64,000 bases of DNA from Alkanindiges hydrocarboniclasticus. GTDB lineage: Bacteria > Pseudomonadota > Gammaproteobacteria > Pseudomonadales > Moraxellaceae. Location of the stretch: the NCBI RefSeq assembly GCF_001982605.1, contig NZ_MLCN01000008.1:62001-126000 (forward strand), written 5' to 3'. This document shows positions 43,531 to 52,775 of the stretch, in pieces (position 1 is the stretch's first letter; each line of letters opens with the position of its first letter). The translations under genes and the position numbers were made by a program. The notes under the pieces were generated by a model. It was not told the origin of the DNA. It searched no databases and was given only the letters and a program-made list of their open reading frames with translations.

Positions 43531-45045
43531 TTATGATGAAATTAACACATTTCCTTCACGAAGTTGCCGATAGAAGTCTACCGATTCGGTATCTACCAGT
43601 ATGTCATTAAGGTGAAGGCTACGCGAAAAAGATAAGCCTTCCAGCGTACGGCAACGGCTCAAAGCCACATAGGTCTGGCCAGTTTCAAATGCCCCTTTAC
43701 CCAGCTCCAGATGCACCTTGTCAATGGTACGGCCCTGGCTTTTATGAATCGTCATGGCCCATGCCAGCACCAGCGGAAACTGGGTATAGCTGCCCACTTC
43801 AATGCGTTCAATTTCCTGTTTGGCCGCATTCCACTGGTAGTGATATTCCGGCCATTCCACCCGTTCAACTGCCAATTTTTCGCCCGTGCTTTGCAGGCTA
43901 ACGATGATTTCATCATCATGCAGGGCAGTAACCTGACCAACTGTTCCATTAAGCCAGCGCCGCTGCGGATCATTCTGGGTAAACATAACCTGCGCACCCA
44001 CTTTAAGGCGCAGGTGCAGCGGTGAGGGCAGGCGGTCTTCCTTGAATTCACCCTCAAGCTCACCGTTATAACAAACATCAGGTGCATCAATCTTGCCCAG
44101 TTCGGCCTGATTCTTGTGTTCAACTTCAGCGTTTCTGGGTGACAACCATACCGCTCCCTGTGGCGGAGTTCTGGTAATCAGGCAACGCTGGTTTAGCACG
44201 TCGATGCTGCTGGCAAGATCGTGGCCTTCCCTGATATTGCACAGCAGTTGTACAAAATCCTGCTGGGTTTGCCGATAGGTATGGGTAAGTTCAATGGCAC
44301 AGTAATCGGTGGTTTTCAGGCTGCGGGCATTATAAAACTTGGGACTGCCATAAACCTGTTCAAACAGGTCGCGGGTTTTTTCACTAATTACTGGTGGCAA
44401 TTGAAATAAATCACCTACCATTACCACCGTCAGCCCGCCAAAGGGTTTGTCGATGCCACGGTTCAGCCGCAGGTAGGCACTAATACCATCCAGCAGATTG
44501 GCGGTGACCATTGAAATTTCATCAATAATCAGCAGTTTGGCTTTCTTGATTTCACGTTTTTTGCCTTGCTTGATGTCCTGTTTAACAATCCACGCTGGTG
44601 GCAACTGAAACATGGAATGCAGGGTACGGCCACCCACATTAATGGCCGCCATCGCTGTGGGCGCGCCCAGCAACACTTCACCACGATATTCACGGCATAA
44701 CCATTTAATAAAGGTGCTTTTGCCGGTACCTGCGCCACCCGTTAAAAAAATGACTGGAAACTGCTGTTCAACCAATTGTTTAACAAACAGGTATTCCGGC
44801 AGTATTTCAATCCCTTTGGCGGTACGAAGGTTGCCCTGATGCTGCGCCATTTGCGCCATGGTTTTTAGCGCATAGTGTAATTCGGCACTTTGCACCGATG
44901 CGCCACTCGCCTGAGTCTGATGTGAGTCAACATCATGGTCAATCAGTTGCAACTGAACTGATTTTTTGAGATGAAAAAATACATTGTTCAGGGCAAAGGG
45001 GGCATGTGGCGTGTCAGCATGACCAAGGCTGTCATCATGGTTCAT
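43531..45045 (-). CDS. PIF1/RecD-like superfamily 1 DNA helicase
   Basis: A 504-residue SF1B-type helicase. Walker A GGAGTGKST is near 103-111, Walker B is in LLIDEISMV, motif III is VMVGDLFQLPPV, motif IV follows in TYRQTQQDFVQLLCNIREG, and the C-terminal helicase motifs are AWAMTIHKSQGRTIDKVHL and YVALSRCRTLEGLSF. The first 55 residues are extra and not family-like. It may act in replication-fork or recombination processing; the exact role is unknown. It is a single minus-strand gene next to the Fur-controlled region. Confidence 0.9.
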   Translation of the reverse strand: MNHDDSLGHADTPHAPFALNNVFFHLKKSVQLQLIDHDVDSHQTQASGASVQSAELHYALKTMAQMAQHQGNLRTAKGIEILPEYLFVKQLVEQQFPVIFLTGGAGTGKSTFIKWLCREYRGEVLLGAPTAMAAINVGGRTLHSMFQLPPAWIVKQDIKQGKKREIKKAKLLIIDEISMVTANLLDGISAYLRLNRGIDKPFGGLTVVMVGDLFQLPPVISEKTRDLFEQVYGSPKFYNARSLKTTDYCAIELTHTYRQTQQDFVQLLCNIREGHDLASSIDVLNQRCLITRTPPQGAVWLSPRNAEVEHKNQAELGKIDAPDVCYNGELEGEFKEDRLPSPLHLRLKVGAQVMFTQNDPQRRWLNGTVGQVTALHDDEIIVSLQSTGEKLAVERVEWPEYHYQWNAAKQEIERIEVGSYTQFPLVLAWAMTIHKSQGRTIDKVHLELGKGAFETGQTYVALSRCRTLEGLSFSRSLHLNDILVDTESVDFYRQLREGNVLISS

Positions 45046-45388
45046 AAAAAATTATTCATAGAAAGCTAAGTATAGAAAAAAGAAAGCGAGCATTAAAAAT
45101 AAGATGGCTATGCAAGCATTGCTGATCAAAAAAAGCCTGATTAAGCAGCGCTGGATACAAGCCATGTTTTAAGTGTGGTGCCTCGTTATAGCTTAATGGA
45201 GTTTCATGCTTTGCACATAAAGTATTCGTTCATTCGCAGTTGTAACAAATTATGAAGAAAATTGACTGCTCAGATGCTGAGACATGCTTTAAACCGCAAA
45301 ACTTCATTCACAGTTTCTCCCCAAGCGCGGATTAAATTAAAGTTATAGCGATGTTTCGCGCGATGATGAATGAGCGTTTAGACAAATC
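45046..45388. other. Intergenic stretch between helicase and RcnB-like gene
   Basis: About 340 bases of divergent control region. No operator, RNA or small gene is recognised. Promoters for both sides must lie here but are not distinct by eye. Confidence 0.4.
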
Positions 45389-45814
45389 ATGACAACTACT
45401 TTTACCTTAAAAACCCTGATGCTGCTTAGCTTAAGCATGGTGTCAATCCATTCCTTTGCTTATACCAGCCACCCTAGCCATGACGATCATGCTCATCAGT
45501 ATTCCAGAAATGGTCATGCTGTTGAGTATCGTCCGGTTAAAGTCATTCAGGTGAGCCATGAATCACAGCGTGACTTGCACAATCATGACCTGAACAAGCA
45601 TTACAACAAGAGGGACTTTAACCCGCAGGCAAGCTGGAAAGCCGGCTATGTACTGCCAAACCAGTACCGCACCAAGACCTATCAGGTGGCTCGCTATCGT
45701 TCACATGGCCTGCAAAGACCAGCCAGAAATCAGCAGTGGTTTAAGATTAAAGGCGACTATGTACTGGTCAATGTGGTGAACCACCGGATTATCCGCATGA
45801 TCAATGGCCGTTAA
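45389..45814 (+). CDS. RcnB-like periplasmic protein (copy 1)
   Basis: A 141-residue secreted protein: signal peptide to about residue 24 (SFAY), a His/Asp-rich middle (HPSHDDHAHQYSRNGHAVEY) and the C-terminal RcnB pattern WFKIKGDYVLVNVVNHRIIRMI. E. coli RcnB takes part in nickel and cobalt homeostasis in the periplasm, and the His-rich part would suit metal contact. A related gene follows after 41 bases. No efflux-pump gene lies nearby, so a metal role is only a family inference. Confidence 0.8.
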   Translation: MTTTFTLKTLMLLSLSMVSIHSFAYTSHPSHDDHAHQYSRNGHAVEYRPVKVIQVSHESQRDLHNHDLNKHYNKRDFNPQASWKAGYVLPNQYRTKTYQVARYRSHGLQRPARNQQWFKIKGDYVLVNVVNHRIIRMINGR

Positions 45815-45855
45815 GGCTAGCCGTATCACGAAGCACAGGGCAGGAGCATTAAACC

Positions 45856-46305
45856 ATGGAAACCTCAAGCATCATGGAAACTTCCAACATGGATATTAGG
45901 AATATGAAAACACGCTATAAAAACAGATGGCTTGCTTTGAGCCTGATGGCTGCTTCAATGCTGCTGGCCAGTGTATCTGCCAGTGCATGGAACGGTAATC
46001 ATGATCACCATCAGCACAACCGCTATGAACAACGAATCCAGCATGAACGCTATGCGCATCAGCAGCATGTCAAGCAGCAGATAAAGCAACGGGCCCGCTA
46101 TCGGGCTGCCCAGCGTCATGCTGCCTATCACCAGTGGCGGCGTGGAGAGTATTTGCCGGTAGCCTATCATTCACCACGTTATGTGGTAAATAACTGGCGA
46201 GCCTATCGCCTGAGTGCGCCGCCGCGTGGCCATGAATGGTTGCGGATTAACGGCCGTTTTGTTCAGGTGTCTGTAGGCAATCACCGTATTTCCCGCATCT
46301 GGTAA
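45856..46305 (+). CDS. RcnB-like periplasmic protein (copy 2)
   Basis: A 149-residue secreted protein with the C-terminal RcnB pattern SAPPRGHEWLRINGRFVQVSVGNHRISRIW. A His/Gln/Arg-rich middle follows a signal peptide at about residues 22-45 (LALSLMAASMLLASVSASA). The start is ambiguous. The ATG at 45856 has a good AGGAG site but adds a polar 16-residue stretch, while the ATG at 45904 gives a classic signal peptide but its AGG is too close. The gene pair probably arose by duplication. A strong terminator follows. Confidence 0.78.
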   Translation: METSSIMETSNMDIRNMKTRYKNRWLALSLMAASMLLASVSASAWNGNHDHHQHNRYEQRIQHERYAHQQHVKQQIKQRARYRAAQRHAAYHQWRRGEYLPVAYHSPRYVVNNWRAYRLSAPPRGHEWLRINGRFVQVSVGNHRISRIW

Positions 46306-46333
46306 ATAGCCATTTTTATACAACGGGATACCC

Positions 46334-46368
46334 AACAAAAAAGCCTACATCACGTAGGCTTTTTTGTT
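46334..46368. terminator. Bidirectional terminator
   Basis: A perfect 15-bp inverted repeat (46334-46348 with 46354-46368) has a 5-base loop. The arms include A6 and T6 runs, so it works for the RcnB gene on the plus strand and the acyl-CoA dehydrogenase on the minus strand. Confidence 0.88.
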
Positions 46369-46453
46369 TCAATACCAATTTTAACCGCAGGGCCGAATCA
46401 CTGGGCTTGGTACAATGGAATTAGTACAATCCAGCGATAAGGCCCGTGCAGGC

Positions 46454-48235
46454 TTAGGCATAGGTGGTGAAATAGTCAGGGCTGAACTGCATCATCAGCT
46501 CGCCACCGGCCTGAATCTTGGCAATGCGGGAATCCAGTTCTGGCAGCATACGGGTCACAAAGTACTTGGCCAGATTCAGCTTGTTCTCATAGAACTCACC
46601 GGATTTCTGGCTGGCTGCCGCACTGATTTTGGCAAACATATACGCATAGCTTACCAAACCAAACGCATGCAGGTAATCGACAGACGCGGCATTAATTTCA
46701 TTTGGATTGCCCTGGGCATTTTCAATCACCAGCTTGGTGACTTGTTCCAGTTTGTCAGCGGAGTTCAAGGTTGCTTGCTTGATGAAGTCCAGATCGGCAG
46801 ACAGGCTATTGGCAAAATCACGGATTTCGGACAAATAGGCCGCTACAAACACGCCACCGTTCTTCACCACTTTACGGCCCATTAAATCCTGCGCCTGTAC
46901 GCCATTGGTGCCTTCATAAATCTGGGCAATCCGCAGGTCACGAACGCACTGTTCCATGCCCCATTCACGAATATAGCCATGGCCGCCAAATACCATTTGG
47001 GCATCTAAGGTGGCAGTCAGGGCCACATCAGTCAGGTAAGCCTTGGCAACTGGTGTTAGCAGGGCAACGCGGTCATTGGCTTTTTTTACGGTGTCCTGAT
47101 CTTCACAGAACTTGGTCATGTCCAGTTGCTGGCCAACATACACGGCAAAGGCACGTGAGGCTTCGTTGGTAGCTCGTACGTTAAGCAACATGCGACGTAC
47201 ATCCGGATGAACCAGAATGCTGTCCGCTACTTTTTCAGGCTGCTTGGCACCGGTAGCACTACGGCCTTGCAGGCGGTCAGTGGCATACTGGGCGGCATTC
47301 TGGTAGGCGTATTCAGACGCACCAATACCCTGAATCCCCATGGACAGGCGTTCGTAGTTCATCATCACGAACATGGCAGCCAGACCTTCATTTTCTTTGC
47401 CAACCAGATAGCCTTTAGCGCCATCAAAGTTCATCACGCAAGTGGCAGAAGCCTTGATACCCATTTTGTGTTCGATGGAACCTGGGCCAACCGGATTACG
47501 CTCGCCCACGCTGCCATCTTTATTAACCAGAAATTTCGGTACGATGAATAAGGAAATGCCGCGTGAACCCGCAGGCGCATCCGGGGTTTTGGCTAGTACC
47601 AAGTGAATAATATTTTCGCACAGGTCATTATCACCACCGGTAATAAAGATCTTGGTGCCGGTAATGCTGTAAGAACCATCATCGTTGGCCACGGCTTTGG
47701 TTTTGATAATACCCAGGTCGGTACCGGCATGTGGCTCGGTCAGGCACATGGTGCCGCCCCATTCGCCACTGTAAATTTTTGGCAGATAGGTTTGTTTTTG
47801 TTCTTCCGAGGCATAGCTGTTTAAGGCCATACCTGCACCAATCGACAGCAGCGGATACAACTGGAACGACGGATTGGTGGCAAACAGCATTTCGTCAGTC
47901 AGCACAGTCAGCATTTTTGGCATGCCCTGACCACCCCATTGTTCATCGGCACCCAGACCAATCCAGCCGCCATCCGCAAACTGGCGGAATGCGTCCTTAA
48001 AGCCAGCCGGGGTGTACACCTGACCGTTTTCGATGCGCGCGCCTTCTTCATCACCACTGCGGTTAAGCGGCAGGGTCACGTTCTGGGCAAACTTGGCCAT
48101 TTCTTCCAGAATGGCATCAACCGTGGCGCTGTCAATGTGGGCCAGACCGGCATTGCTTTGCCAGAATTGTTCAGCCTGGAACACGTCATTGAGAATAAAG
48201 CGCATGTCTGCAAGAGGGGCATTATAAATGGGCAT
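46454..48235 (-). CDS. Acyl-CoA dehydrogenase, large form with extra C-terminal domain (paralogue A)
   Basis: A flavoenzyme of fatty acid beta-oxidation, 593 residues, about 200 longer than medium-chain enzymes because of the extra C-terminal domain. Motifs are GTMCLTEPHAGTDLG, ITGTKIFITGGDND, VFGGHGYIREWGMEQ and the catalytic-Glu segment IYEGTNGVQAQDLMG. The next gene upstream on the same strand encodes a close relative, so this is likely a duplicated long-chain acyl-CoA dehydrogenase pair. A 17-bp-period repeat array lies just ahead of its start codon. The chain-length preference is not readable. Confidence 0.94.
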   Translation of the reverse strand: MPIYNAPLADMRFILNDVFQAEQFWQSNAGLAHIDSATVDAILEEMAKFAQNVTLPLNRSGDEEGARIENGQVYTPAGFKDAFRQFADGGWIGLGADEQWGGQGMPKMLTVLTDEMLFATNPSFQLYPLLSIGAGMALNSYASEEQKQTYLPKIYSGEWGGTMCLTEPHAGTDLGIIKTKAVANDDGSYSITGTKIFITGGDNDLCENIIHLVLAKTPDAPAGSRGISLFIVPKFLVNKDGSVGERNPVGPGSIEHKMGIKASATCVMNFDGAKGYLVGKENEGLAAMFVMMNYERLSMGIQGIGASEYAYQNAAQYATDRLQGRSATGAKQPEKVADSILVHPDVRRMLLNVRATNEASRAFAVYVGQQLDMTKFCEDQDTVKKANDRVALLTPVAKAYLTDVALTATLDAQMVFGGHGYIREWGMEQCVRDLRIAQIYEGTNGVQAQDLMGRKVVKNGGVFVAAYLSEIRDFANSLSADLDFIKQATLNSADKLEQVTKLVIENAQGNPNEINAASVDYLHAFGLVSYAYMFAKISAAASQKSGEFYENKLNLAKYFVTRMLPELDSRIAKIQAGGELMMQFSPDYFTTYA

Positions 48236-48263
48236 GGTTCACCTACAGGAACGAGTGGGGAAA

Positions 48264-48366
48264 GAAACAGGATTAAAAAAGCAACCAGCTTAAAAAAAGC
48301 AACCGGACTAGAACTGCAACCGGATTAGAACAGTAACTAAGTTAAAACAAAAACCCAGTTAAAAAT
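48264..48366 (-). repeat. Degenerate 17-bp tandem repeat, about six units
   Basis: Units of 17 or 18 bases run at 48264-48280, 48281-48298, 48299-48315, 48316-48332, 48333-48349 and 48350-48366. The consensus is close to GCAACCGGATTAAAACA, with the central units most alike. The array ends 29 bases before the ATG (48235) of the acyl-CoA dehydrogenase, in its promoter or leader. Confidence 0.75.
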
Positions 48367-48473
48367 TTGCATGCATTATAAGCCAAAATTGCGCAAAAAA
48401 CGTAGGGATGCGCTACTGCTTATGGATACAGTGCCAGATGTTTTACTGCATCAGGAATACTAATAATGGATAA

Positions 48474-48499
48474 AACAAAAAGCTGGCATTACGCCAGCT
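48474..48499 (-). terminator. Terminator of the second acyl-CoA dehydrogenase
   Basis: A 7-bp stem AGCTGGC/GCCAGCT (48481-48487 with 48493-48499) is followed on the minus strand by TTTTTG, 15 bases after the stop codon of the gene at 48515-50314. The two dehydrogenase genes therefore probably have separate transcripts. Confidence 0.75.
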
Positions 48500-48514
48500 T
48501 CTGTTTAGGACTAC

Positions 48515-50314
48515 TTAGAATGCAAAGTGTTCTGCATCCAGCGCCATTAAGGACTCTACACCAGTTGCAATCACGTCCACATGGGAGCGGGTGCGTGGCA
48601 GAAGTTTCTTGAAGTAGAAACGGGCAGTGGTGATCTTGGCATTGTAGAAATCGGTTTCGGTGGTGTCACCGGCCAGTTTCTCCTGAGCAACCAGCGCCAT
48701 GCGGGCCCACAGGTAAGCAAAGGTCACATAACCAGAGAAATACAGGTAATCAACCGCAGCAGCGCCCACTTCATTCGGGTTTTGCATGGCTTTCATACCA
48801 ATCTGCATGGTCAGGTCGCCCCATTCCTTATTCAGCGCAGCCAGTGGCTCAAGGAACTCTGCCATGGCAGCATTGTCCTTGTTGGCCTCACAGAACTTGT
48901 GAATGATCTTGGTGAAGTCTTTCAGCAATGCACCCTGAGTTTGCAGTACTTTACGGCCCAGCAAATCCAGCGCCTGAATTTCAGTAGTTCCTTCGTACAG
49001 GCAGGCAATGCGGGTATCACGCACAATCTGTTCCATACCGTGTTCACTGATAAAGCCGTGACCACCATAAATCTGAACACCATGCTTGGCAGATTCAGAA
49101 CCGGTTTCAGTCAGGAATGCCTTGGCAATAGGGGTTAACAGCGACAGGATGTTGTCCGCGTATTTTTTCTCTTCTTCGTTATCACCGGCTTCCACAATAT
49201 CAGCAAACTGGGACAACAGGTAAACCAGTGCACGACCACCTTCAGCAAATGCTTTCTGGGTCATCAGCATGTTGCGTACTGCAGGGTGAACGATAATTGG
49301 ATCTGCTTCTTTTTCCGGGTTTTTAGGGCCGGTTAAAGAACGCATGGCCAGACGCTCACGGGCATACATCAGCGCGCCCTGGAATGAACCTTCAGAGGCA
49401 GCCAAGCCTTGAACCGCAGTACCAATACGTGCCGTGTTCATGAAAGTGAACATGCAGTTTAAGCCACGGTTTTCTGGGCCGATCAGGAAGCCCTTGGCAG
49501 CATCAAAGTTCATGACGCAAGTGGCGTTACCATGGATACCCATTTTGTGTTCAATGGAGCCACAACGAACGGTGTTGCGCTCGCCCACGCTGCCATCTTC
49601 ATTCACATTGAATTTAGGCACGATAAACAGGGAAATACCCTTGGTGCCTTTTGGCGCGCCGGGCAGACGGGCCAGTACGATATGGATGATGTTTTCTGCC
49701 ATGTCGTGTTCACCGGCAGAAATAAAGATTTTCTCACCAGTAATCGCATAGCTGCCGTCTTCATTTGGCTCAGCTTTGGTACGGATAATGCCCAGATCAG
49801 AACCGGCATGTGATTCGGTCAGACACATGGTGCCAGTCCAGATCCCAGAAACCAGCTTGGTCAGGTAGACTTCTTTTTGCTGCTCGTTACCATGGTGCTC
49901 GATAGTGCGGATTGCACCATGCGACAGGCCAGGATACATGCCCCAAGACCAGTTGGCAGTACCAACCAGCTCAGAAATAGCATTGCCGATAGAACCCGGC
50001 AAGCCTTGGCCGCCATGTTCAGCAGAAACTGCCAGTGACGGATAGCCCAGTTCGATATATTTCTGGTAGGCTTCTTTAAAGCCTTTAGGCGTGGTTACAA
50101 CGCCATCATCATAATGACAACCTTCCTGATCGCCAGAATGGTTGATTGGGGATAATTCGTTTTCACAAAAATCAGCAGCAGCTTCAATAATGCCATCGAT
50201 CAGTTCGCGGTTTGTACCAGCATAGGCAGAGATTTTGTCATAATGCTGTTCGGCATTGAGCAACTCGTGCATTACAAACTGAATGTCACGTAACGGTGCT
50301 TTGTACTGTGGCAT
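48515..50314 (-). CDS. Acyl-CoA dehydrogenase, large form with extra C-terminal domain (paralogue B)
   Basis: A 599-residue acyl-CoA dehydrogenase closely related to the gene at 46454 (shared GTMCLTESHAGSDLGIIRTKAEPN and GGHGFISEHGMEQIVRDTRIACLYEGTTEIQALDLLG with the catalytic Glu). It is likely a long-chain enzyme of beta-oxidation. A TGACT-N4-AGTCA palindrome upstream (50481-50494) is a candidate for a fatty-acid-responsive repressor. A terminator after the gene isolates it from its paralogue. Confidence 0.94.
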   Translation of the reverse strand: MPQYKAPLRDIQFVMHELLNAEQHYDKISAYAGTNRELIDGIIEAAADFCENELSPINHSGDQEGCHYDDGVVTTPKGFKEAYQKYIELGYPSLAVSAEHGGQGLPGSIGNAISELVGTANWSWGMYPGLSHGAIRTIEHHGNEQQKEVYLTKLVSGIWTGTMCLTESHAGSDLGIIRTKAEPNEDGSYAITGEKIFISAGEHDMAENIIHIVLARLPGAPKGTKGISLFIVPKFNVNEDGSVGERNTVRCGSIEHKMGIHGNATCVMNFDAAKGFLIGPENRGLNCMFTFMNTARIGTAVQGLAASEGSFQGALMYARERLAMRSLTGPKNPEKEADPIIVHPAVRNMLMTQKAFAEGGRALVYLLSQFADIVEAGDNEEEKKYADNILSLLTPIAKAFLTETGSESAKHGVQIYGGHGFISEHGMEQIVRDTRIACLYEGTTEIQALDLLGRKVLQTQGALLKDFTKIIHKFCEANKDNAAMAEFLEPLAALNKEWGDLTMQIGMKAMQNPNEVGAAAVDYLYFSGYVTFAYLWARMALVAQEKLAGDTTETDFYNAKITTARFYFKKLLPRTRSHVDVIATGVESLMALDAEHFAF

Positions 50315-50480
50315 ATTTTATTTCCTCGAAACGGCAAAAAATTGCACTAAATAAATCACATCAATGGTGGCACGAAAGCGCAATCTGGATTGATGGACTG
50401 CATTATTCCCAATAGAGATTGGGCCAATTTGAACAGATGCAAGTTTGGTTCAGTCAGGCATGGCCTACCACCATATTTTA

Positions 50481-50494
50481 TGACTGAATAGTCA
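50481..50494. promoter_or_regulatory. Palindrome TGACT-N4-AGTCA, candidate operator
   Basis: A perfect 5-base inverted repeat 167 bases ahead of paralogue B. TAAAAT on the minus strand at 50475-50480 could be a -10 box touching it, but no good -35 box is visible. The regulator is unknown. Confidence 0.4.
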
Positions 50495-50597
50495 AGCATG
50501 GTAAAAAATCGCCGCATTATAAATGATTTTTTCAGGGCAGGGCGGTAAATTGAATTGGTTCAGGCAAAAATTAGGCAACAAAAAATATTTAAAGTTA

Positions 50598-50630
50598 AAA
50601 GCCTGTGTGCAAAACGCCAGCACAGGCTTT
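50598..50630 (-). terminator. Terminator of the His-rich lipoprotein gene
   Basis: A 10-bp stem (50598-50607 with 50621-50630) has a 13-base loop and on the minus strand is followed by T-rich sequence. It lies 19 bases after the lipoprotein stop codon. Confidence 0.7.
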
Positions 50631-50648
50631 CAGTTCAGTTATGGCCAC

Positions 50649-50984
50649 TCAGGGCTGGGTGGCAGCGCGTGGTGAATTGGGCTTAAAGCGCAGTTCGCAA
50701 CGACCCTGTAGGGTTTTTCCATTTTGTAGTTTAATTGTAATTTCCTGCCCGGACGCTTTACCAGTACAGGCTTGTTGCAATTGGGCGCGGACTTCTGGAT
50801 TACGCCAGCCTTTCATTGGGTGGCGATCATGCTGGTGAGGGCGATGCATATGGTGCTTGCCGTCTCTGGATGCCATTGCACCTGCTGCGTCAGGATGGGA
50901 TGGAGCAGTCTGGCAGGCTGTGAGCAAACCGGCCAGTGAAAGCGCAACCAGTGCAGGGTTAAACAGCGAAACCTTTTTCATCAT
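50649..50984 (-). CDS. Small His-rich lipoprotein, unknown
   Basis: A 111-residue predicted lipoprotein with lipobox LAGLLTAC (Cys near residue 24). The early mature part is His-rich (HHMHRPHQHDRHP, about 44-56), and the rest is basic with two further Cys (QQACTGKA and GRCELRF) that might form a disulfide. No family is recognised. It is divergent from a BaeSR-like two-component system, an arrangement that often marks a periplasmic partner or target of the sensor. Metal or envelope stress sensing is a guess. Confidence 0.75.
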   Translation of the reverse strand: MMKKVSLFNPALVALSLAGLLTACQTAPSHPDAAGAMASRDGKHHMHRPHQHDRHPMKGWRNPEVRAQLQQACTGKASGQEITIKLQNGKTLQGRCELRFKPNSPRAATQP

Positions 50985-51147
50985 AATACTCCTTGGCGGG
51001 TTTAAAAAAATCTGGCATAAAAGTAGGAGGGAATACCCTAAAACTTAAAATAAAAAAACAAGTTGGAGAAATGATGGAGCAGCGCTGTCTTGCATATTTG
51101 AGTATTTACGGGCAAGGTTTGCATCTTATGAATCTGAGTGCCTGATT

Positions 51148-52728
51148 GTGACCAAATTACGTCTACCCATTGCATCGCGTCTGTTTATTGCAGTGTTAAT
51201 GACGACATTGATCATTAGCCTGGTCGGGCTGCTAATGCTGCATTTCACCATGCAAAAGGGCTTTTCACGCTATGTGGCTGAAGTTGAGATGCAGCGGCTG
51301 GATGTGCTGGTTGATGGCCTTGCCAACCAGTACCAGCGCTATGGCAACTGGCAGGATGCCATGAATGCCTCGGTACGTTCGGGTGCTGTGCCCTATGACC
51401 GGGTCAAAAGACGCTGGCTGCGTTACCAGTATGAATTGGCCATGCGTCGCAGCCTCAAGCGCCGGCTGGAAGAGCGTTATTCACGGGGCAATCCGGCCCA
51501 TGGTTCATATCTGGAAAATGGCAGTCTGGTTTCGCCGTTGTCTCTGGCGCCATTGTTAATGGATGATCAGGACGCAGGGCGCGCCTATTTGCCACCATTT
51601 CAGCAATCCGGGCCACCGCCCATGATGCCCGGCCTTGACCGGCTTGAACTGGGCAAGCGACTGGTATTGTATGATGCAGAGGGCAGTTATCTGGCAGGTT
51701 TGCGCGCGGCCGAAGATTTGCCAAAACGCAGTATCAAGCTGAATGGCAAAACCATTGGTTATCTGGGCTTACAACCAGCCCTTGACCCGGAAGATACACT
51801 GTCAGTTAATTTTTTCTCGGCCCAGAGCCGCTATTTAATCTGGATTGGCCTGAGCTGTTTTCTGGTGAGTGCTATTGTGTCTTCCTTGCTGGCCCGTAAT
51901 TTCCGCCGTCCCATTGGCGAGTTGCTGGAAACAGCGTCTGAACTCACGCATGGCAATTATCAGCAGCACATTGAAATTCGCCGTAATGATGAACTGGGCG
52001 ATCTGGCACAGTCCATCAACCAGTTATCAACCATTTTGTACCAGCATGAGCAGTCACGGCGGCAGTGGGTGGCTGATACCTCACATGAACTGAGAACCCC
52101 CATCAGCGTGTTGCAGGCGCAGATTGAAGCCATGCTGGATGGCGTGCGTGAAGCCACACCAGCACATTTACAAGGCATGCAAAGACAAGTACTTACGTTA
52201 AAGAAATTGGTACAAGATTTAAATGAACTTGCCAAGGCAGATGTTGGACAATTGCAGTGTCACTTTAGATTATGCAATCCGTGGATTATTGTGTTGCAGG
52301 AAGTTGAAAGCTTTGAACATAAATTTGCAGCCAAACAGCTCCATGTCAATTTAGTACCACCTACCCATGAAATTGAACTGTGCATTGATCCAGACCGGAT
52401 TCGGCAGGTAATTGCCAATTTTCTGGAAAATACCCGCCGCTATACCAACGATGGTGGCGAGCTGGCCTTAAGTGTGGAAATCAATGACAACACTTGGCAA
52501 CTGCATGTGGATGACAGTCCGCCCGGCCTTAGTGATGAAGAGCTGGAACGTCTGGGTGAACGCTTTTACCGGGTGGACAGCTCGCGTAACCGGGCAACGG
52601 GTGGGAGTGGACTTGGGCTGGCACTGTCACGGCAGATTGCCGAGGCACATAATGGCCAGATTTTATTTGATCATTCACCCTTGGGCGGCCTGCGCGCAAC
52701 CTTGTGCTTACCGATCAAGCCTGCTTAA
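51148..52728 (+). CDS. Sensor histidine kinase, BaeS-like
   Basis: A 526-residue membrane kinase. TM1 is about residues 13-33, a large periplasmic region follows (34 to about 228, with an unusually proline-rich PPFQQSGPPPMMPG stretch), then TM2 about 229-250 and a HAMP linker. The phospho-acceptor is His313 in VADTSHELRTP, and the ATPase boxes are NFLENTRRYTNDGG and GGSGLGLALSRQIAEAHNG. It starts with GTG. The response regulator begins 47 bases after its stop codon. BaeSR and AdeSR regulate efflux in relatives; the target is not visible here. Confidence 0.9.
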   Translation: MTKLRLPIASRLFIAVLMTTLIISLVGLLMLHFTMQKGFSRYVAEVEMQRLDVLVDGLANQYQRYGNWQDAMNASVRSGAVPYDRVKRRWLRYQYELAMRRSLKRRLEERYSRGNPAHGSYLENGSLVSPLSLAPLLMDDQDAGRAYLPPFQQSGPPPMMPGLDRLELGKRLVLYDAEGSYLAGLRAAEDLPKRSIKLNGKTIGYLGLQPALDPEDTLSVNFFSAQSRYLIWIGLSCFLVSAIVSSLLARNFRRPIGELLETASELTHGNYQQHIEIRRNDELGDLAQSINQLSTILYQHEQSRRQWVADTSHELRTPISVLQAQIEAMLDGVREATPAHLQGMQRQVLTLKKLVQDLNELAKADVGQLQCHFRLCNPWIIVLQEVESFEHKFAAKQLHVNLVPPTHEIELCIDPDRIRQVIANFLENTRRYTNDGGELALSVEINDNTWQLHVDDSPPGLSDEELERLGERFYRVDSSRNRATGGSGLGLALSRQIAEAHNGQILFDHSPLGGLRATLCLPIKPA

Positions 52729-52775
52729 AAAGCTGAGCACCCAATTTAATGATTTATCAATCAGGAACAGTAACC

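Larger units (their letters stand above)
50315..50648. other. Intergenic stretch with operator and terminator
   Basis: About 330 bases holding the leader of paralogue B, the palindrome at 50481-50494 and the terminator of the lipoprotein gene at 50598-50630. No gene is supported. Confidence 0.5.

Noticed and set aside
46415-46885. 156-codon frame opposite acyl-CoA dehydrogenase A
   Set aside because: Antisense shadow; no known domain and the coding strand is unambiguous.
48264-48366. Considered as a CRISPR array
   Set aside because: Units are contiguous and only 17 bases with no spacers, and no cas gene is present.
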